Positions 30,164 through 41,330 of a stretch of 64,000 bases of DNA are shown piece after piece. Origin of the DNA: Citrobacter sp. Awk 4 (GTDB taxonomy: Bacteria; Pseudomonadota; Gammaproteobacteria; Enterobacterales; Enterobacteriaceae); the NCBI RefSeq assembly GCF_028069725.1, contig NZ_JANEWG010000006.1, forward strand, positions 1 to 64,000. The letters run 5' to 3'. Below the pieces are notes generated by a model that worked only from the letters and a program-made list of their open reading frames with translations, made no database searches and had not been told where the DNA came from. Position 1 is the first letter of the stretch. Every line of letters starts with the position of its first letter. Position numbers and translations under genes: made by a program.

Positions 30164-31108
30164 TTACGCCGGATACTCCACGACCAGACGACGAGGCGCT
30201 ACGCGGCCTTCATCATCCATTTCACCCATCCCAATAAACTTACCGTCATCACCTTCCGTCACGCGAACCAGACCTTCCAGCGGCGCGCCAGTTGTACGAA
30301 CCGGATTACCATTTTTAAAGTAAACCGACGAGGTTAAAGGAAGATTAACGATAGGGTAGTCCGAAGCCGGACTGTCCATGGGCATCAGCAGCGGATCAAG
30401 CAGTTGGGCTGCAGGGATCCCCTGCTGCTCGGCCTGTTCGATAAGATCGCGTAAATGCTCCAGGGTGACCATCCGATCCACCGGGTATTTACTGACAGCC
30501 AGACGACGCAGGAAAGTCACGTGCGCGCCGCACCCCAGCTTCTCACCCAGATCATCAATAATGGTCCGAATATAGGTGCCTTTAGAACAGTGAACTTCCA
30601 GCTCCAGTTCGTTACCTTCGTGACGAATAAAGAGCAGTTCATAGACGGTAATCGGTCGGGCTTCTCGCGGAACCTCAATACCCTGGCGAGCATATTCGTA
30701 CAGCTTTTTACCCTGATATTTCAGTGCCGAGTACATTGACGGTATCTGCTCGATATCACCTCTGAACGTCTCCAGCGCAGCCGCCAGTTGTTCCGGGGTA
30801 AACGTCACGGGACGTTCCTGCACGATTTGACCGTCGGCATCCGAGGTGTCGGTCCGCTGTCCCAGCCGGGCAATGACACGATAACGCTTATCCGAATCAA
30901 GCAGATACTGGGAAAACTTCGTCGCTTCACCGAGACAAATCGGCAGCATACCCGTCGCCAACGGATCCAATGCTCCGGTATGACCAGCGCGATTGGCGTT
31001 GTAAAGACGTTTTACTTTTTGCAGCACGTCATTGCTGGACATGCCCTGCGGCTTGTCCAGCAACAGGACTCCGTGAATGTCGCGACCACGACGACGAGGA
31101 CGACTCAT
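30164..31108 (-). CDS. truB: tRNA pseudouridine-55 synthase
   Basis: A 314-residue enzyme that makes the T-loop pseudouridine 55 in all tRNAs. Catalytic Asp48 lies in [12 protein letters not shown]. The N-terminal [15 protein letters not shown] and the C-terminal PUA-like region are present. It overlaps the rbfA end by one base. Length equals E. coli. Confidence 0.96.
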   Translation of the reverse strand: MSRPRRRGRDIHGVLLLDKPQGMSSNDVLQKVKRLYNANRAGHTGALDPLATGMLPICLGEATKFSQYLLDSDKRYRVIARLGQRTDTSDADGQIVQERPVTFTPEQLAAALETFRGDIEQIPSMYSALKYQGKKLYEYARQGIEVPREARPITVYELLFIRHEGNELELEVHCSKGTYIRTIIDDLGEKLGCGAHVTFLRRLAVSKYPVDRMVTLEHLRDLIEQAEQQGIPAAQLLDPLLMPMDSPASDYPIVNLPLTSSVYFKNGNPVRTTGAPLEGLVRVTEGDDGKFIGMGEMDDEGRVAPRRLVVEYPA

Positions 31109-31509
31109 TAGTCCTCCTTGCTGTCGTCCGGGTTCACACGACGTTCTTCGTCATGTTTCACCACGTTGGTCACCAGGTTTGACATACGCATCCCTTCTAC
31201 CAACGAGTTATCGTAGAAGAACGTCAGTTCCGGCACGATACGTAAACGCATCGCTTTCCCCAACAGGCTGCGGATAAAACCAGAGGCTTCCTGCAACGCT
31301 TTGATGCCCGCTTTTACTGCGGCTTCATCTTTGTCGTTCAGGAAGGTGACAAACACTTTGGCATAGGCCAGATCACGTGACATTTCAACACCGGAAACCG
31401 TGGTCATCATGCCCAGACGAGGATCTTTAATTTCGCGCTGCAGGATGATAGCAATCTCTTTTTGCATCTCCTGAGCGACGCGCTGTGGGCGACCAAATTC
31501 TTTCGCCAT
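31108..31509 (-). CDS. rbfA: 30S ribosome-binding factor A
   Basis: A 133-residue KH-fold factor for late 30S maturation and 16S 5' end processing, needed in the cold. It starts [20 protein letters not shown] and contains [33 protein letters not shown] chose ATG 31509 with GGAG upstream. The longer open frame would run into the REP region between infB and rbfA. Confidence 0.95.
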   Translation of the reverse strand: MAKEFGRPQRVAQEMQKEIAIILQREIKDPRLGMMTTVSGVEMSRDLAYAKVFVTFLNDKDEAAVKAGIKALQEASGFIRSLLGKAMRLRIVPELTFFYDNSLVEGMRMSNLVTNVVKHDEERRVNPDDSKED

Positions 31510-31533
31510 AACAAATTCTCCAGAATAAAGACA

Positions 31534-31557
31534 AAAAAGGGGCCAAAAGCCCCTTTT
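31534..31557 (-). terminator. Hairpin between infB and rbfA
   Basis: AAAAGGGGC-CAAAA-GCCCCTTTT has A and T runs on both sides, so on the minus strand it looks like an intrinsic terminator. It lies 25 bases before rbfA. It may be a partial terminator reducing rbfA-truB expression. Confidence 0.65.
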
Positions 31558-31566
31558 TAAAATTTT

Positions 31567-31672
31567 ATGCCGGGCGGCGCTCTCAAGCCTGATGGCGCTA
31601 TCGCTTATCAGGCCTACACCCCGGCCAACATCCAGTATCGTAGGCCCGGTATACGCAGTGCCACCAGGCATT
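31567..31672. repeat. BIME (REP cluster) between infB and rbfA
   Basis: The REP core GCCTGATGGCGCTATCGCTTATCAGGCCTAC at 31587-31617 is flanked by further REP-like pieces, GCCGGGCGGCGCT (31569-31581) and TAGGCCCGGTATACGCAGTGCC-ACCAGGCAT. The cluster fills the gap within an otherwise tight operon. Confidence 0.8.
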
Positions 31673-31679
31673 ACGATGA

Positions 31680-34370
31680 TTATGCGATCGTACGTTGGAT
31701 CTCGATGATCTCGAACACTTCGATCATATCGCCAACGCGAACGTCGTTGTAGTTCTTAACGCCGATACCACATTCCATGCCGTTACGGACTTCGTTAACG
31801 TCATCTTTGAAGCGGCGCAGGGATTCCAGTTCGCCTTCATAGATAACCACGTTGTCACGCAGTACGCGGATTGGGTTGTGACGTTTAATCGTACCTTCGG
31901 TAACCATACAGCCCGCGATTGCGCCAAATTTCGGTGATTTAAACACATCACGAACTTCAGCCAGACCAATGATCTGCTGTTTCAGTTCCGGAGACAGCAT
32001 ACCGCTCATCGCCGCTTTCACTTCGTCGATCAGGTTATAGATGACGGAGTAGTAACGCAGATCCAGGTTTTCGGATTCAATCACTTTACGCGCAGAGGCA
32101 TCAGCACGGACGTTGAAGCCAACCAGAATCGCGTTGGATGCCGCAGCCAGGGTTGCGTCGGTTTCGGTGATACCACCTACGCCAGAACCGATGATCTTCA
32201 CTTTAACTTCGTCAGTAGACAGTTTCAGCAAGGAGTCGGAGATCGCTTCCACAGAACCCTGAACGTCAGCCTTCAGAACGACGTTCACTTCGTGAACTTC
32301 GCCTTCGGTCATGTTAGCGAACATGTTCTCGAGTTTAGATTTCTGCTGACGAGCCAGTTTAACTTCACGGAATTTGCCCTGACGGTACAGCGCAACTTCA
32401 CGGGCTTTCTTCTCGTCACGAACCACGGTAACTTCGTCACCCGCAGCCGGAACACCGGAAAGGCCCAGGATTTCGACCGGAATAGACGGACCCGCTTCCA
32501 GTACTTCCTGGCCCAGTTCGTTACGCATTGCACGAACACGACCATATTCGAAGCCACACAGCACGATATCACCCTTGTTCAGGGTACCTTCACGCACCAG
32601 GACGGTAGCCACTGGGCCACGACCTTTGTCCAGGAAGGATTCAATGACCGCACCGCTCGCCATACCTTTACGAATCGCTTTCAGCTCCAGAACTTCAGCC
32701 TGCAGCAGGATAGCGTTCAGCAGGTCATCAATACCGGTACCCGCTTTCGCAGAAACTGGAATGAACTGTGATTCGCCGCCCCACTCTTCCGGCATAACAC
32801 CGTACTGAGACAGTTCGTTTTTAACGCGATCCATATCGGCTTCTGGCTTATCGATTTTGTTCACTGCAACAACCATCGGTACCTGCGCTGCTTTCGCATG
32901 CTGGATAGCTTCGATAGTCTGCGGCATCACGCCGTCATCTGCTGCAACAACCAGAACAACGATATCCGTAGCCTGCGCACCACGAGCACGCATGGAGGTA
33001 AACGCGGCGTGGCCCGGGGTATCCAGGAAGGTGATCATACCGTTGTCGGTTTCAACGTGGTATGCACCGATGTGCTGGGTAATGCCGCCCGCTTCGCCAG
33101 AGGCCACTTTCGTTGAACGAATGTAGTCCAGCAGAGAGGTTTTACCGTGGTCAACGTGGCCCATGATGGTCACCACCGGTGCACGCGGTTCAGCCGCAGC
33201 GCCAGTGTCACGGTCACTCATTACCGCTTCTTCCAGCTCGTTTTCACGACGCAGGATAACTTTGTGACCCATCTCTTCGGCAACCAGCTGTGCGGTTTCC
33301 TGGTCGATGACCTGGTTAATGGTGGCCATTGCGCCCAGTTTCATCATCGCTTTGATAACCTGAGAGCCTTTAACCGCCATCTTGTTAGCTAAATCACCAA
33401 CGGTGATGGTTTCACCAATCACAACGTCACGGTTAACTGCCTGAGCCGGCTTCTGGAAGCCCTGCTGCAGAGAAGAACCTTTACGCTGCTTGCCGCCTTT
33501 ACCGCCACGAACCGCTGCACGCGCTTCTTCACGGTCAGCTTTCGATTCAGCGTGTTTGTTGCCTTTTTTAGCCGGACGAGCTGCTTTCGTGGTGCGAGTA
33601 CGACCACGACCGCCTTCAACTTCACGATCGTTTTCGTCTTCAGCCTGACGTGCGTGCTGAGAAGTGGTGACATGATAATCACTCTTATCATCTTCCACTT
33701 TCTCTTGTTCAGCCCAAACACCGGCATTTTCTTCAGCCATACGGCGAGCTTCTTCAGCCACTCGACGAGCTTCTTCTTCAAGCTTACGGCGTGCTTCTTC
33801 TTCCGCTTTGCGCTTCAGTTCAGCGGCTTCATTTTCACGGCGGGCTTTTTCTGCCTGGGCTGTTTTGGTCATATCGTCGGTCTGTTGATTGCTCACTTTG
33901 TCTTTTTCCGCAGCTTCACGTTTCGCTTTTTCAGCGGCTTCACGCTTAGCTTGTTCTGCGGCCTCACGTTCAGCTTTTTGTTGCGCCTCGCGTTTGGCTG
34001 TTTCTTCAGCTTCACGACGGGCTTGCTCTTCCGCTTCACGCTGCGCCTGCTCTTCCGCGGCAAGGCGTTCAGCCTCTTGCGGATCGCGTTTTACAAAGGT
34101 GCGTGTCTTGCGGACTTCGATTTGTACCGATTTACTTTTTCCACCGGTACCTGGAATATTGAGAGTACTGCGCGTTTTACGCTGCAGTGTCAACTTATCT
34201 GGGGCAGAGCCGTTTTCACGGTTCAGATGCGCCAGTAAGGTCTGTTTCTCTTGTGCGGACACAGAGTCATCAGCCGACTTCGGGATACCTGCATCAGCAA
34301 ATTGCTGTACCAGGCGATCCACGGAGGTCTGTATCTCTGCAGCCAGCGTTTTTACGGTTACATCTGTCAT
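31680..34370 (-). CDS. infB: Translation initiation factor IF-2
   Basis: An 896-residue GTPase that brings fMet-tRNA to the 30S subunit. After an N-terminal IF2N domain (residues ~1-50) comes a long charged region (~100-290) rich in Ala, Glu, Lys and Arg with [20 protein letters not shown]-like repeats. The G domain has [16 protein letters not shown] and NKID (about 395-560), followed by the C-terminal barrels that bind fMet-tRNA. In E. coli shorter forms arise from internal starts, and suitable starts are likely here too. It lies 24 bases after nusA. Confidence 0.97.
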   Translation of the reverse strand: MTDVTVKTLAAEIQTSVDRLVQQFADAGIPKSADDSVSAQEKQTLLAHLNRENGSAPDKLTLQRKTRSTLNIPGTGGKSKSVQIEVRKTRTFVKRDPQEAERLAAEEQAQREAEEQARREAEETAKREAQQKAEREAAEQAKREAAEKAKREAAEKDKVSNQQTDDMTKTAQAEKARRENEAAELKRKAEEEARRKLEEEARRVAEEARRMAEENAGVWAEQEKVEDDKSDYHVTTSQHARQAEDENDREVEGGRGRTRTTKAARPAKKGNKHAESKADREEARAAVRGGKGGKQRKGSSLQQGFQKPAQAVNRDVVIGETITVGDLANKMAVKGSQVIKAMMKLGAMATINQVIDQETAQLVAEEMGHKVILRRENELEEAVMSDRDTGAAAEPRAPVVTIMGHVDHGKTSLLDYIRSTKVASGEAGGITQHIGAYHVETDNGMITFLDTPGHAAFTSMRARGAQATDIVVLVVAADDGVMPQTIEAIQHAKAAQVPMVVAVNKIDKPEADMDRVKNELSQYGVMPEEWGGESQFIPVSAKAGTGIDDLLNAILLQAEVLELKAIRKGMASGAVIESFLDKGRGPVATVLVREGTLNKGDIVLCGFEYGRVRAMRNELGQEVLEAGPSIPVEILGLSGVPAAGDEVTVVRDEKKAREVALYRQGKFREVKLARQQKSKLENMFANMTEGEVHEVNVVLKADVQGSVEAISDSLLKLSTDEVKVKIIGSGVGGITETDATLAAASNAILVGFNVRADASARKVIESENLDLRYYSVIYNLIDEVKAAMSGMLSPELKQQIIGLAEVRDVFKSPKFGAIAGCMVTEGTIKRHNPIRVLRDNVVIYEGELESLRRFKDDVNEVRNGMECGIGVKNYNDVRVGDMIEVFEIIEIQRTIA

Positions 34371-34394
34371 ACTGTTCCTTCCTGCTACAGTTTA

Positions 34395-35882
34395 TTACGC
34401 TTCGTCGCCGAACCAGCAAATATTACGGGCAGCCATAATCAGCTCACCGGCTTTTTCGTCGGTCAACCCTTCGATATCAGCCAGATCATCAATGCCCTGT
34501 TCAGCGAGATCTTCCAGCGTACAAACACCACGGGCAGCCAGTTTGAACGCCATTTCGCGATCTAATCCTTCCAGATTCAGCAGATCGTCAGCCGGTTTGT
34601 TATCACCGAGGCTTTCTTCCTGGGCCAGTGCCAGAGTGGTCAGTGCGTTTTTAGCACGCTCGCGCAGCGTTTCAACGGTCTGCTCATCAAGGCCGTCAAT
34701 TGCCAGCAGTTCTTTCATTGGCACATAGGCCAGTTCTTCCAGCGTAGCAAAACCTTCTTCCACCAGAACGGTCGCGAAATCTTCATCGATATCGAGATAT
34801 TTGGTGAAGGTATCAATGGCTGCATGCGCTTCAGCCTGATGCTTAGCCTGCAGGTCATCAACGGTCATCACGTTGAGTTCCCAACCGCTCAGTTGCGAAG
34901 CCAGGCGGACGTTCTGACCGTTACGTCCGATCGCCTGAGCCAGATTACCGGCTTCAACCGCGATATCCATCGTGTGTTTATCTTCATCCACCACGATGGA
35001 AGCGACGTCTGCTGGCGCCATTGCGTTGATCACGAACTGTGCCGGATTATCATCCCACAGGACGATATCGATACGCTCGCCGCCCAGTTCGGTAGAAACC
35101 GCCTGAACACGCGCACCGCGCATACCCACACAAGCACCAACCGGATCGATACGCTTATCGTTGGTTTTCACTGCGATTTTCGCGCGAGAACCTGGATCAC
35201 GAGCCGCCGCTTTAATTTCAATCACTTCTTCGCCAATTTCCGGCACTTCAATGCGGAACAGTTCAATCAGCATTTCCGGTTTGGAACGCGTCACAAACAG
35301 TTGCGCACCACGCGCTTCCGGGCGAACGGAGTACAGAACGCCACGAATACGGTCACCCGGACGGAAGTTTTCACGCGGCAGCATGTCTTCACGTTGGATC
35401 ACAGCTTCTGCATTGCTGCCCAGATCCAGAGAAATGTTGTCGCGATTTACTTTCTTCACTACACCAGTGACGATCTCGCCTTCGTGCTCACGGAATTGAT
35501 CAACAACCATCGCACGTTCGGCTTCACGTACTTTCTGCACGATAACCTGTTTTGCCGTCTGGGTAGTGATACGGTCAAAAGTGACAGATTCAATTTGATC
35601 TTCAACGTAACCGCCCACGTTCAGACTTTCGTCTTCAAAACGTGCCGCTTCCAGCGTAATTTCTTTCGTCGGCTGAGTGACTTCTTCCACAATGAGCCAA
35701 CGGCGGAAAGTATCGAAATCACCGCTTTTACGATCGATCTCTACGCGAACGTCGATTTCTTGCTCATATTTTTTCTTTGTTGCTGTAGCCAGCGCACTTT
35801 CCAGCGCTTCAAAAATTTTCTCGCGTGGCAGCGCTTTTTCGTTGGAGACGGCTTCAACAACAGCCAAAATTTCTTTGTTCAT
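34395..35882 (-). CDS. nusA: Transcription termination/antitermination protein NusA
   Basis: A 495-residue RNA-polymerase factor that controls pausing, termination and lambda/rrn antitermination. An N-terminal polymerase-binding domain spans ~1-125, S1 ~135-200, two KH domains ~230-345 ([42 protein letters not shown]) and two acidic AR repeats ~365-495. Length equals E. coli. It lies between rimP and infB in the same operon. Confidence 0.97.
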   Translation of the reverse strand: MNKEILAVVEAVSNEKALPREKIFEALESALATATKKKYEQEIDVRVEIDRKSGDFDTFRRWLIVEEVTQPTKEITLEAARFEDESLNVGGYVEDQIESVTFDRITTQTAKQVIVQKVREAERAMVVDQFREHEGEIVTGVVKKVNRDNISLDLGSNAEAVIQREDMLPRENFRPGDRIRGVLYSVRPEARGAQLFVTRSKPEMLIELFRIEVPEIGEEVIEIKAAARDPGSRAKIAVKTNDKRIDPVGACVGMRGARVQAVSTELGGERIDIVLWDDNPAQFVINAMAPADVASIVVDEDKHTMDIAVEAGNLAQAIGRNGQNVRLASQLSGWELNVMTVDDLQAKHQAEAHAAIDTFTKYLDIDEDFATVLVEEGFATLEELAYVPMKELLAIDGLDEQTVETLRERAKNALTTLALAQEESLGDNKPADDLLNLEGLDREMAFKLAARGVCTLEDLAEQGIDDLADIEGLTDEKAGELIMAARNICWFGDEA

Positions 35883-35910
35883 CGCGGGCTTTTCACCTCA
35901 ATCCAGACTG

Positions 35911-36363
35911 TTAAAAGTGGGGAACCAGGTTCGCCTTCTGGATATTACTCAGCGCGAACACTTCATCTTTACCTTCGACTGTGACAGTGATCATTTCACC
36001 GTCCACCGCTTTGATAACGCCCTGCCATTTACGACGGTTTTGTACCGCCATACGAAGCACCAGTGCAACTTCTTCACCCAGGAAACGCACGTAGTGTTCG
36101 GCAGTGAACATTGGACGGTCGAGGCCCGGTGAGGATACTTCCAGGTTGTAAGCAACGGTGATCGGATCTTCAACGTCCAACACAGCACTCACCTGGTGGC
36201 TCACATCAGCACAATCATCAACATTGATGCCATCTTCACTATCAATATAGATGCGCAGTGTGGATGTGCGACCGCGAATAAATTCGATGCCGACCAGCTC
36301 GTAACCTAAGGCTTCAACTGGCGCTGTAATCATCTCTGTTAATTTTTGCTCTAATGTGGACAA
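35911..36363 (-). CDS. rimP: Ribosome maturation factor RimP
   Basis: A 150-residue factor for 30S assembly. It has [38 protein letters not shown] and the C-terminal [16 protein letters not shown], nearly as in E. coli. I chose TTG 36363 (LSTLEQKL) as in E. coli. TTG 36375 and GTG 36369 are further upstream in frame. It is the first protein gene of the metY-nusA-infB operon. Confidence 0.92.
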   Translation of the reverse strand: MSTLEQKLTEMITAPVEALGYELVGIEFIRGRTSTLRIYIDSEDGINVDDCADVSHQVSAVLDVEDPITVAYNLEVSSPGLDRPMFTAEHYVRFLGEEVALVLRMAVQNRRKWQGVIKAVDGEMITVTVEGKDEVFALSNIQKANLVPHF

Positions 36364-36380
36364 GCCCACCCCCAAGACAT

Positions 36381-36400
36381 AAAAAAAGGGCCTAAAGCCC
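36381..36400 (-). terminator. Second terminator between metY and rimP
   Basis: On the minus strand GGGCTTTAGGCCC is followed by seven T, directly before rimP. With the next terminator it lets only part of the transcription from the metY promoter reach rimP-nusA-infB. Confidence 0.75.
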
Positions 36401-36422
36401 AGTTATTCTGTAGTCAGATAAC

Positions 36423-36445
36423 AAAAAACCCCGATAAATCGGGGC
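36423..36445 (-). terminator. First terminator after metY
   Basis: On the minus strand GCCCCGAT-TTATCGGGG is followed by six T. It lies ~125 bases past the tRNA. Confidence 0.85.
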
Positions 36446-36570
36446 TTTAGATAACTGAACCCTATAACCGCAGCTGCGGTCTGGAGAACCTTCCGAAAGA
36501 ATTTTTTTCAAATCCAGCTACGAAGGCTAAAGTCTTCACAGTATATTTGAAAAAGAACTCTAAGGGAAAG

Positions 36571-36647
<77 letters not shown>

Positions 36648-36738
36648 CCTGAAACGTGGCAAATTTTACTCGCTTTGGGTAAAAAATGCAAATACTGCTG
36701 GGATTTGGTACCGAGGACGGGACGTAAAATCTGCGCAC

Positions 36739-36768
36739 AGTATAGTGATCCAGCGCGCATTATGTCAA
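36739..36768 (-). promoter_or_regulatory. metY: metY promoter
   Basis: Perfect -35 TTGACA (36763-36768) and -10 TATACT (36739-36744) are 18 bases apart on the minus strand, ~90 bases upstream of the tRNA. This promoter drives the metY-rimP-nusA-infB series. Confidence 0.8.
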
Positions 36769-36904
36769 CCTGGTAAGTAATATGCACATTAATGAATAGC
36801 AGCACACTTCCCATAGTGTCAAAGCCTGATAAACGCAGAGATACAATCTGAGGCATTTATTAACGAAATTATCACTAAGCTCTTCCTGTCACCCGCAAAA
36901 AATG

Positions 36905-38338
<1,434 letters not shown>

Positions 38339-38360
38339 TCGCTTATTCGAGAGAACAATA

Positions 38361-38383
38361 AAGCCGCGAAAGCGGCTTTTTTT
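38361..38383 (+). terminator. argG terminator
   Basis: GCCGC-GAAA-GCGGC is followed by seven T, 22 bases after the argG stop. Confidence 0.92.
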
Positions 38384-38433
38384 ATGGTGTGGCTGGGGAT
38401 GAAGGTCTGCCCATTGTGCTACCGGCTAAATGT

Positions 38434-38471
38434 TGGATGGCGGCACAAGCGCCTTATCCGACTTACAAGCC
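38434..38471. repeat. REP element between argG and leuU
   Basis: TGGATGGCGGCACAAGCGCC-TTATCCGACTTAC is a single REP-type hairpin in a 205-base gap that otherwise holds the two terminators. Confidence 0.75.
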
Positions 38472-38504
38472 AACAGATTAGGCCTGTGCCCTAGAGCTAC
38501 AGAC

Positions 38505-38536
38505 GAAAAAAAAGACGCTTTTCAGCGTCTTTTTTC
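38505..38536 (-). terminator. leuU terminator
   Basis: GACGCT and AGCGTC pair around a four-base loop with eight A on one side and six T on the other, so it works in either direction. It lies eight bases past the tRNA. Confidence 0.85.
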
Positions 38537-38543
38537 GGAATAT

Positions 38544-38630
38544 TGGTACTGAGGATGGGACTCGAACCCACAAGCCCGTTAGGGCACTACCACCTCAAGG
38601 TAGCGTGTCTACCAATTCCACCACCTCAGC
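38544..38630 (-). tRNA. leuU: tRNA-Leu (GAG)
   Basis: An 87-nt class II tRNA on the minus strand. The acceptor is GCTGAGG/CCTCAGT, the anticodon loop CTTGAGG (anticodon GAG), the long variable arm TGCCC-TAAC-GGGC, and CCA is encoded. Compared with my memory of E. coli leuU, acceptor pair 3:70 is T:A instead of C:G, a compensatory change. It follows secG by 13 bases and is probably co-transcribed with it. Confidence 0.96.
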
Positions 38631-38643
38631 ACGGATACTACTA

Positions 38644-38976
38644 TTAGTGCGGGATATCGCTGGTCGGCTTAGCCGGAGCAGCTGGCTGAGTTTGCTCGGT
38701 TTTAGCCGGAGCGCTCAGATTTTCCCACTCACTTCCTTTATTGGTTTTGTTGCTGTTGATGTTACCCAGCACCAGACTGATAACGAAAAACAAGGTTCCA
38801 AACAGCGCTGTCATTCGGGTCATGAAGTTACCAGAACCACTTGAACCAAACAGCGTACCGGAAGCGCCTGCTCCAAAGGAAGCACCCATATCAGCGCCTT
38901 TACCCTGCTGCAGCATGATCAAACCAACCAATACAATTGCTACGACAAGGAAAATACCTAAAAGAGCTTCGTACAT
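38644..38976 (-). CDS. secG: Preprotein translocase subunit SecG
   Basis: A 110-residue inner-membrane protein of the SecYEG channel. It has two hydrophobic helices (residues ~2-22 and ~50-72) linked by the Gly-rich loop QQGKGADMGASFGAGASGTLF. The C-terminus is Pro/Ala/Thr-rich. I chose ATG 38976; an in-frame extension to 39024 has no family support. In K-12 glmM follows directly upstream. Here a three-gene insert intervenes. Confidence 0.95.
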   Translation of the reverse strand: MYEALLGIFLVVAIVLVGLIMLQQGKGADMGASFGAGASGTLFGSSGSGNFMTRMTALFGTLFFVISLVLGNINSNKTNKGSEWENLSAPAKTEQTQPAAPAKPTSDIPH

Positions 38977-39144
38977 AATCAACCTGTTCCTTGCGGAGTT
39001 GCCGCGTACCAATGCTTCAACCAATAAAGCGGGACTGTCTACTGTTTCCCACTGAAGCGGGTGTGAATACTAACCAAAGCGAATAACCTTCGCAAGAGCA
39101 ATTTGTTAGCATTGTATCAACTGCGGAAAAAATCGCCACATCAA

Positions 39145-40038
39145 TCAAAAACGCAGCAACTTCTCCCAGCATCTCTGCATAACGGCGCGTTGATCGTCAA
39201 TATTCGCCCACACCACAACAGGGATTTCGCAAATCAGATCTGAATTTTGCGGCCAGCAGTGAATAATTTGCTGGTTCACCAGTTCCTCCGCCACCATTGA
39301 TTCTGGTAACCAGGCCATTCCCATATGGCGCAGCACCATTTCTCGTATCGTCTCGCTTAAACCGCTCTCAAACACTTTTTTCAGGCGTAGGCGAACGCGT
39401 TGTTCTGCAGGCTCAATAATACGCCTGACAAAGGTATAGTCGCTGTAGCATAGCCACGGGATCGGCGCATGCGGATCGTCAAGCGTATCCGCCAGTTGTA
39501 CAGAAATAACCGGAATAAATCGCTCATATCGCCATAGTGAACGTTTTAACCCGCCGGCAATCTCCAGTCCCGGCTGCGCAGAAGGCAAATCGTACGTCAC
39601 CAGCAGATCAATTTGCCGGTCAATCAGGGCATTAAAGTGGTTGTCTATCCCCTGAATACTGGCATTTACCGTAAAATTTAATTGCGGTTCACTCTGTCGC
39701 AGGTAGTTGATCATATCCGGCAGGATATTCACTGACAGCGTATGCAGGCTGACCATCACCAACGTGTTATCCGTTGCCGGTGTCATAGCCGATAGCTCGT
39801 GGCGAGCCTCTGTCAACGTACTGAGGACGTGCCGGGCATAGGGTTCAAAACGTTCACCATAGCGCGTCAGCGTGACAGGAGTTGTGGTCCGGTCAAACAA
39901 TGGCACGCCCAGTACCTCCTCCAGCGCCTTAATTCGCCGACTCAGTGCAGGTTGAGTTATATGCCGCTGCGCTGCGGCCTGAGAGTAGTTTCCATGCAGG
40001 CTCAATGCGAGAAAATCTTCCAGCCACTTACAATCCAC
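39145..40038 (-). CDS. LysR-family transcriptional regulator
   Basis: A 297-residue regulator. The N-terminal helix-turn-helix is clear (WLEDFLALSLHGNYSQAAAQRHITQPALSRRIKALEEVLGVPLFDR, residues ~4-48), and the rest is the periplasmic-binding-like effector domain. I chose GTG 40038 because TGGAG lies eight bases before it. An upstream ATG at 40068 has its GGAGG directly adjacent and too close. It is divergent from the dipeptidase-carrier pair and probably controls it. It is absent from this place in E. coli K-12, and I cannot give it a gene name. Confidence 0.88.
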   Translation of the reverse strand: MDCKWLEDFLALSLHGNYSQAAAQRHITQPALSRRIKALEEVLGVPLFDRTTTPVTLTRYGERFEPYARHVLSTLTEARHELSAMTPATDNTLVMVSLHTLSVNILPDMINYLRQSEPQLNFTVNASIQGIDNHFNALIDRQIDLLVTYDLPSAQPGLEIAGGLKRSLWRYERFIPVISVQLADTLDDPHAPIPWLCYSDYTFVRRIIEPAEQRVRLRLKKVFESGLSETIREMVLRHMGMAWLPESMVAEELVNQQIIHCWPQNSDLICEIPVVVWANIDDQRAVMQRCWEKLLRF

Positions 40039-40112
40039 GTTGAACGCTCCACCATGCCATAACCGCATCCTCCAATAACAAATCGGTAATAGTCATAGTT
40101 ATAGTAATGGCT

Positions 40113-40130
40113 TTATGGTGGGCACCATAA
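40113..40130. promoter_or_regulatory. Palindrome in the divergent LysR / dipeptidase promoter region
   Basis: TTATGGTG and CACCATAA are perfect 8-base arms around GG. The site lies 57 bases before the dipeptidase ATG and 75 before the regulator start. ATAGTCATAGTTATAGT at 40089-40105 adds tandem ATAGT words next to it. It is a good candidate for the LysR-protein binding site. Confidence 0.5.
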
Positions 40131-40186
40131 CAACAATATTCCGTTTCACCTGCCGACTCTCACTCTTGATGTTTGACAGGACCGAT

Positions 40187-41320
40187 ATGTTTACTTTACT
40201 GACCAATGCCCGTGTTTTTTCTCCCGAGGATTTAGGCCTCTGCTCCCTGCTTATTCATGCCGACCGTATTGTGGCGGTAGAAAAAGACATTTCACTCTTT
40301 GATGGCGTCAAAGAAATCATCGATTGTCGGGGTAAGTGGGTTATCCCTGGCATCATCGATCAGCATGTCCATCTCACCGGTGGCGGTGGAGAAGCCGGAT
40401 TTGCCAGCCGGACACCAGCCGTCAAACTGCGCGATCTGATTCAGGCGGGCATTACCACGGTTGTCGGCGTATTGGGTACCGATGCCATTTCTCGTTCGCC
40501 CAAAGATCTCTACGCCAAAATGCAGTCTCTGAACCTGGAAGGACTGCGTGCATTTATGCATACGGGAGCCTACGCGGTACCCAGCCCAACCGTTACGCAA
40601 TCCATCCGCGATGATATGGCCTTTATTCCAGCGATTCTTGGCGTCAAAATCGCCCTCGCCGATCACCGTGGTTCTTACCCCTCTTTCCAGGAATTGCTGA
40701 GGATAGTGAGCGATATCCGCGTGGCTTCCCTGCTGGCAGGAAAAAAAGGTCTGCTGCATGTGCACCTGGGGAATCTGCAGGAAGGGATGTCGCAGCTTAT
40801 TGAGTTGTGTGATGCTGGTATTCCGATTCATCACATTTCACCGACTCATGTTGCGAGAACAGAGTCATTGTTCGAACAGGCGATTGCTTTCGCACATCGC
40901 GGTGGCCATATCGACGTAACCTCTGGTGGTAGTCGATTTATGCCTCAGGAGCAGGCGATTCTCCACGCTCTGGAAGCGCAGGTTCCAGCCGATCGCATCA
41001 CTATCAGCTCTGATGGTAATGGCAGCGTTCCGCGCTTTAACGCCCAGGGTATCGTTGAAGGCTTAAGCGCGGCACCGGTCGCAGGTAACCTTAACCTACT
41101 TCCTCGCCTGATTGATGTGGGTATTCCGGTATCTCAGGCGATCGCTATGTTGACGGCAAACGTTGCGCGCTCACTGGGTATTTCCGGCGGCGTGCTCTGC
41201 GCCGGGGAACGTGCCGATATCTGCGTACTCAATGATGACCTCTCGCTGGCCCATCTCTTTGCTGCGGGTAAGCCGTTGCTGCGGGATAGCGAGTGTCTGG
41301 TTACTGGCAACTTTGAGTGA
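40187..41320 (+). CDS. IadA-type isoaspartyl dipeptidase (amidohydrolase family)
   Basis: A 377-residue metal-dependent hydrolase, similar along its length to E. coli IadA, which cleaves beta-aspartyl dipeptides. All key residues can be placed: His60 and His62 (IDQHVH), GGGGEAG with Glu69, the carboxylated-lysine position Lys154 (LGVKIALADHRG), His193 (VHLGN), His221 (SPTHVAR) and Asp276 (SSDGNGS). ATG 40187 is used; the longer open frame to 40115 runs into the palindromic operator. It is followed by the carrier gene after ten bases. Another amidohydrolase substrate cannot be excluded. Confidence 0.85.
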   Translation: MFTLLTNARVFSPEDLGLCSLLIHADRIVAVEKDISLFDGVKEIIDCRGKWVIPGIIDQHVHLTGGGGEAGFASRTPAVKLRDLIQAGITTVVGVLGTDAISRSPKDLYAKMQSLNLEGLRAFMHTGAYAVPSPTVTQSIRDDMAFIPAILGVKIALADHRGSYPSFQELLRIVSDIRVASLLAGKKGLLHVHLGNLQEGMSQLIELCDAGIPIHHISPTHVARTESLFEQAIAFAHRGGHIDVTSGGSRFMPQEQAILHALEAQVPADRITISSDGNGSVPRFNAQGIVEGLSAAPVAGNLNLLPRLIDVGIPVSQAIAMLTANVARSLGISGGVLCAGERADICVLNDDLSLAHLFAAGKPLLRDSECLVTGNFE

Positions 41321-41330
41321 GGAGGCGAAA

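Noticed and set aside
33552-34728. Phe- and Ser/Arg-rich plus-strand frames
   Set aside because: They are shadows of the Lys/Glu/Ala-rich N-terminal region of infB and the end of nusA.
34824-35984. 386-codon plus-strand open frame
   Set aside because: Antisense to nusA, low-complexity His/Arg/Phe/Asn composition.
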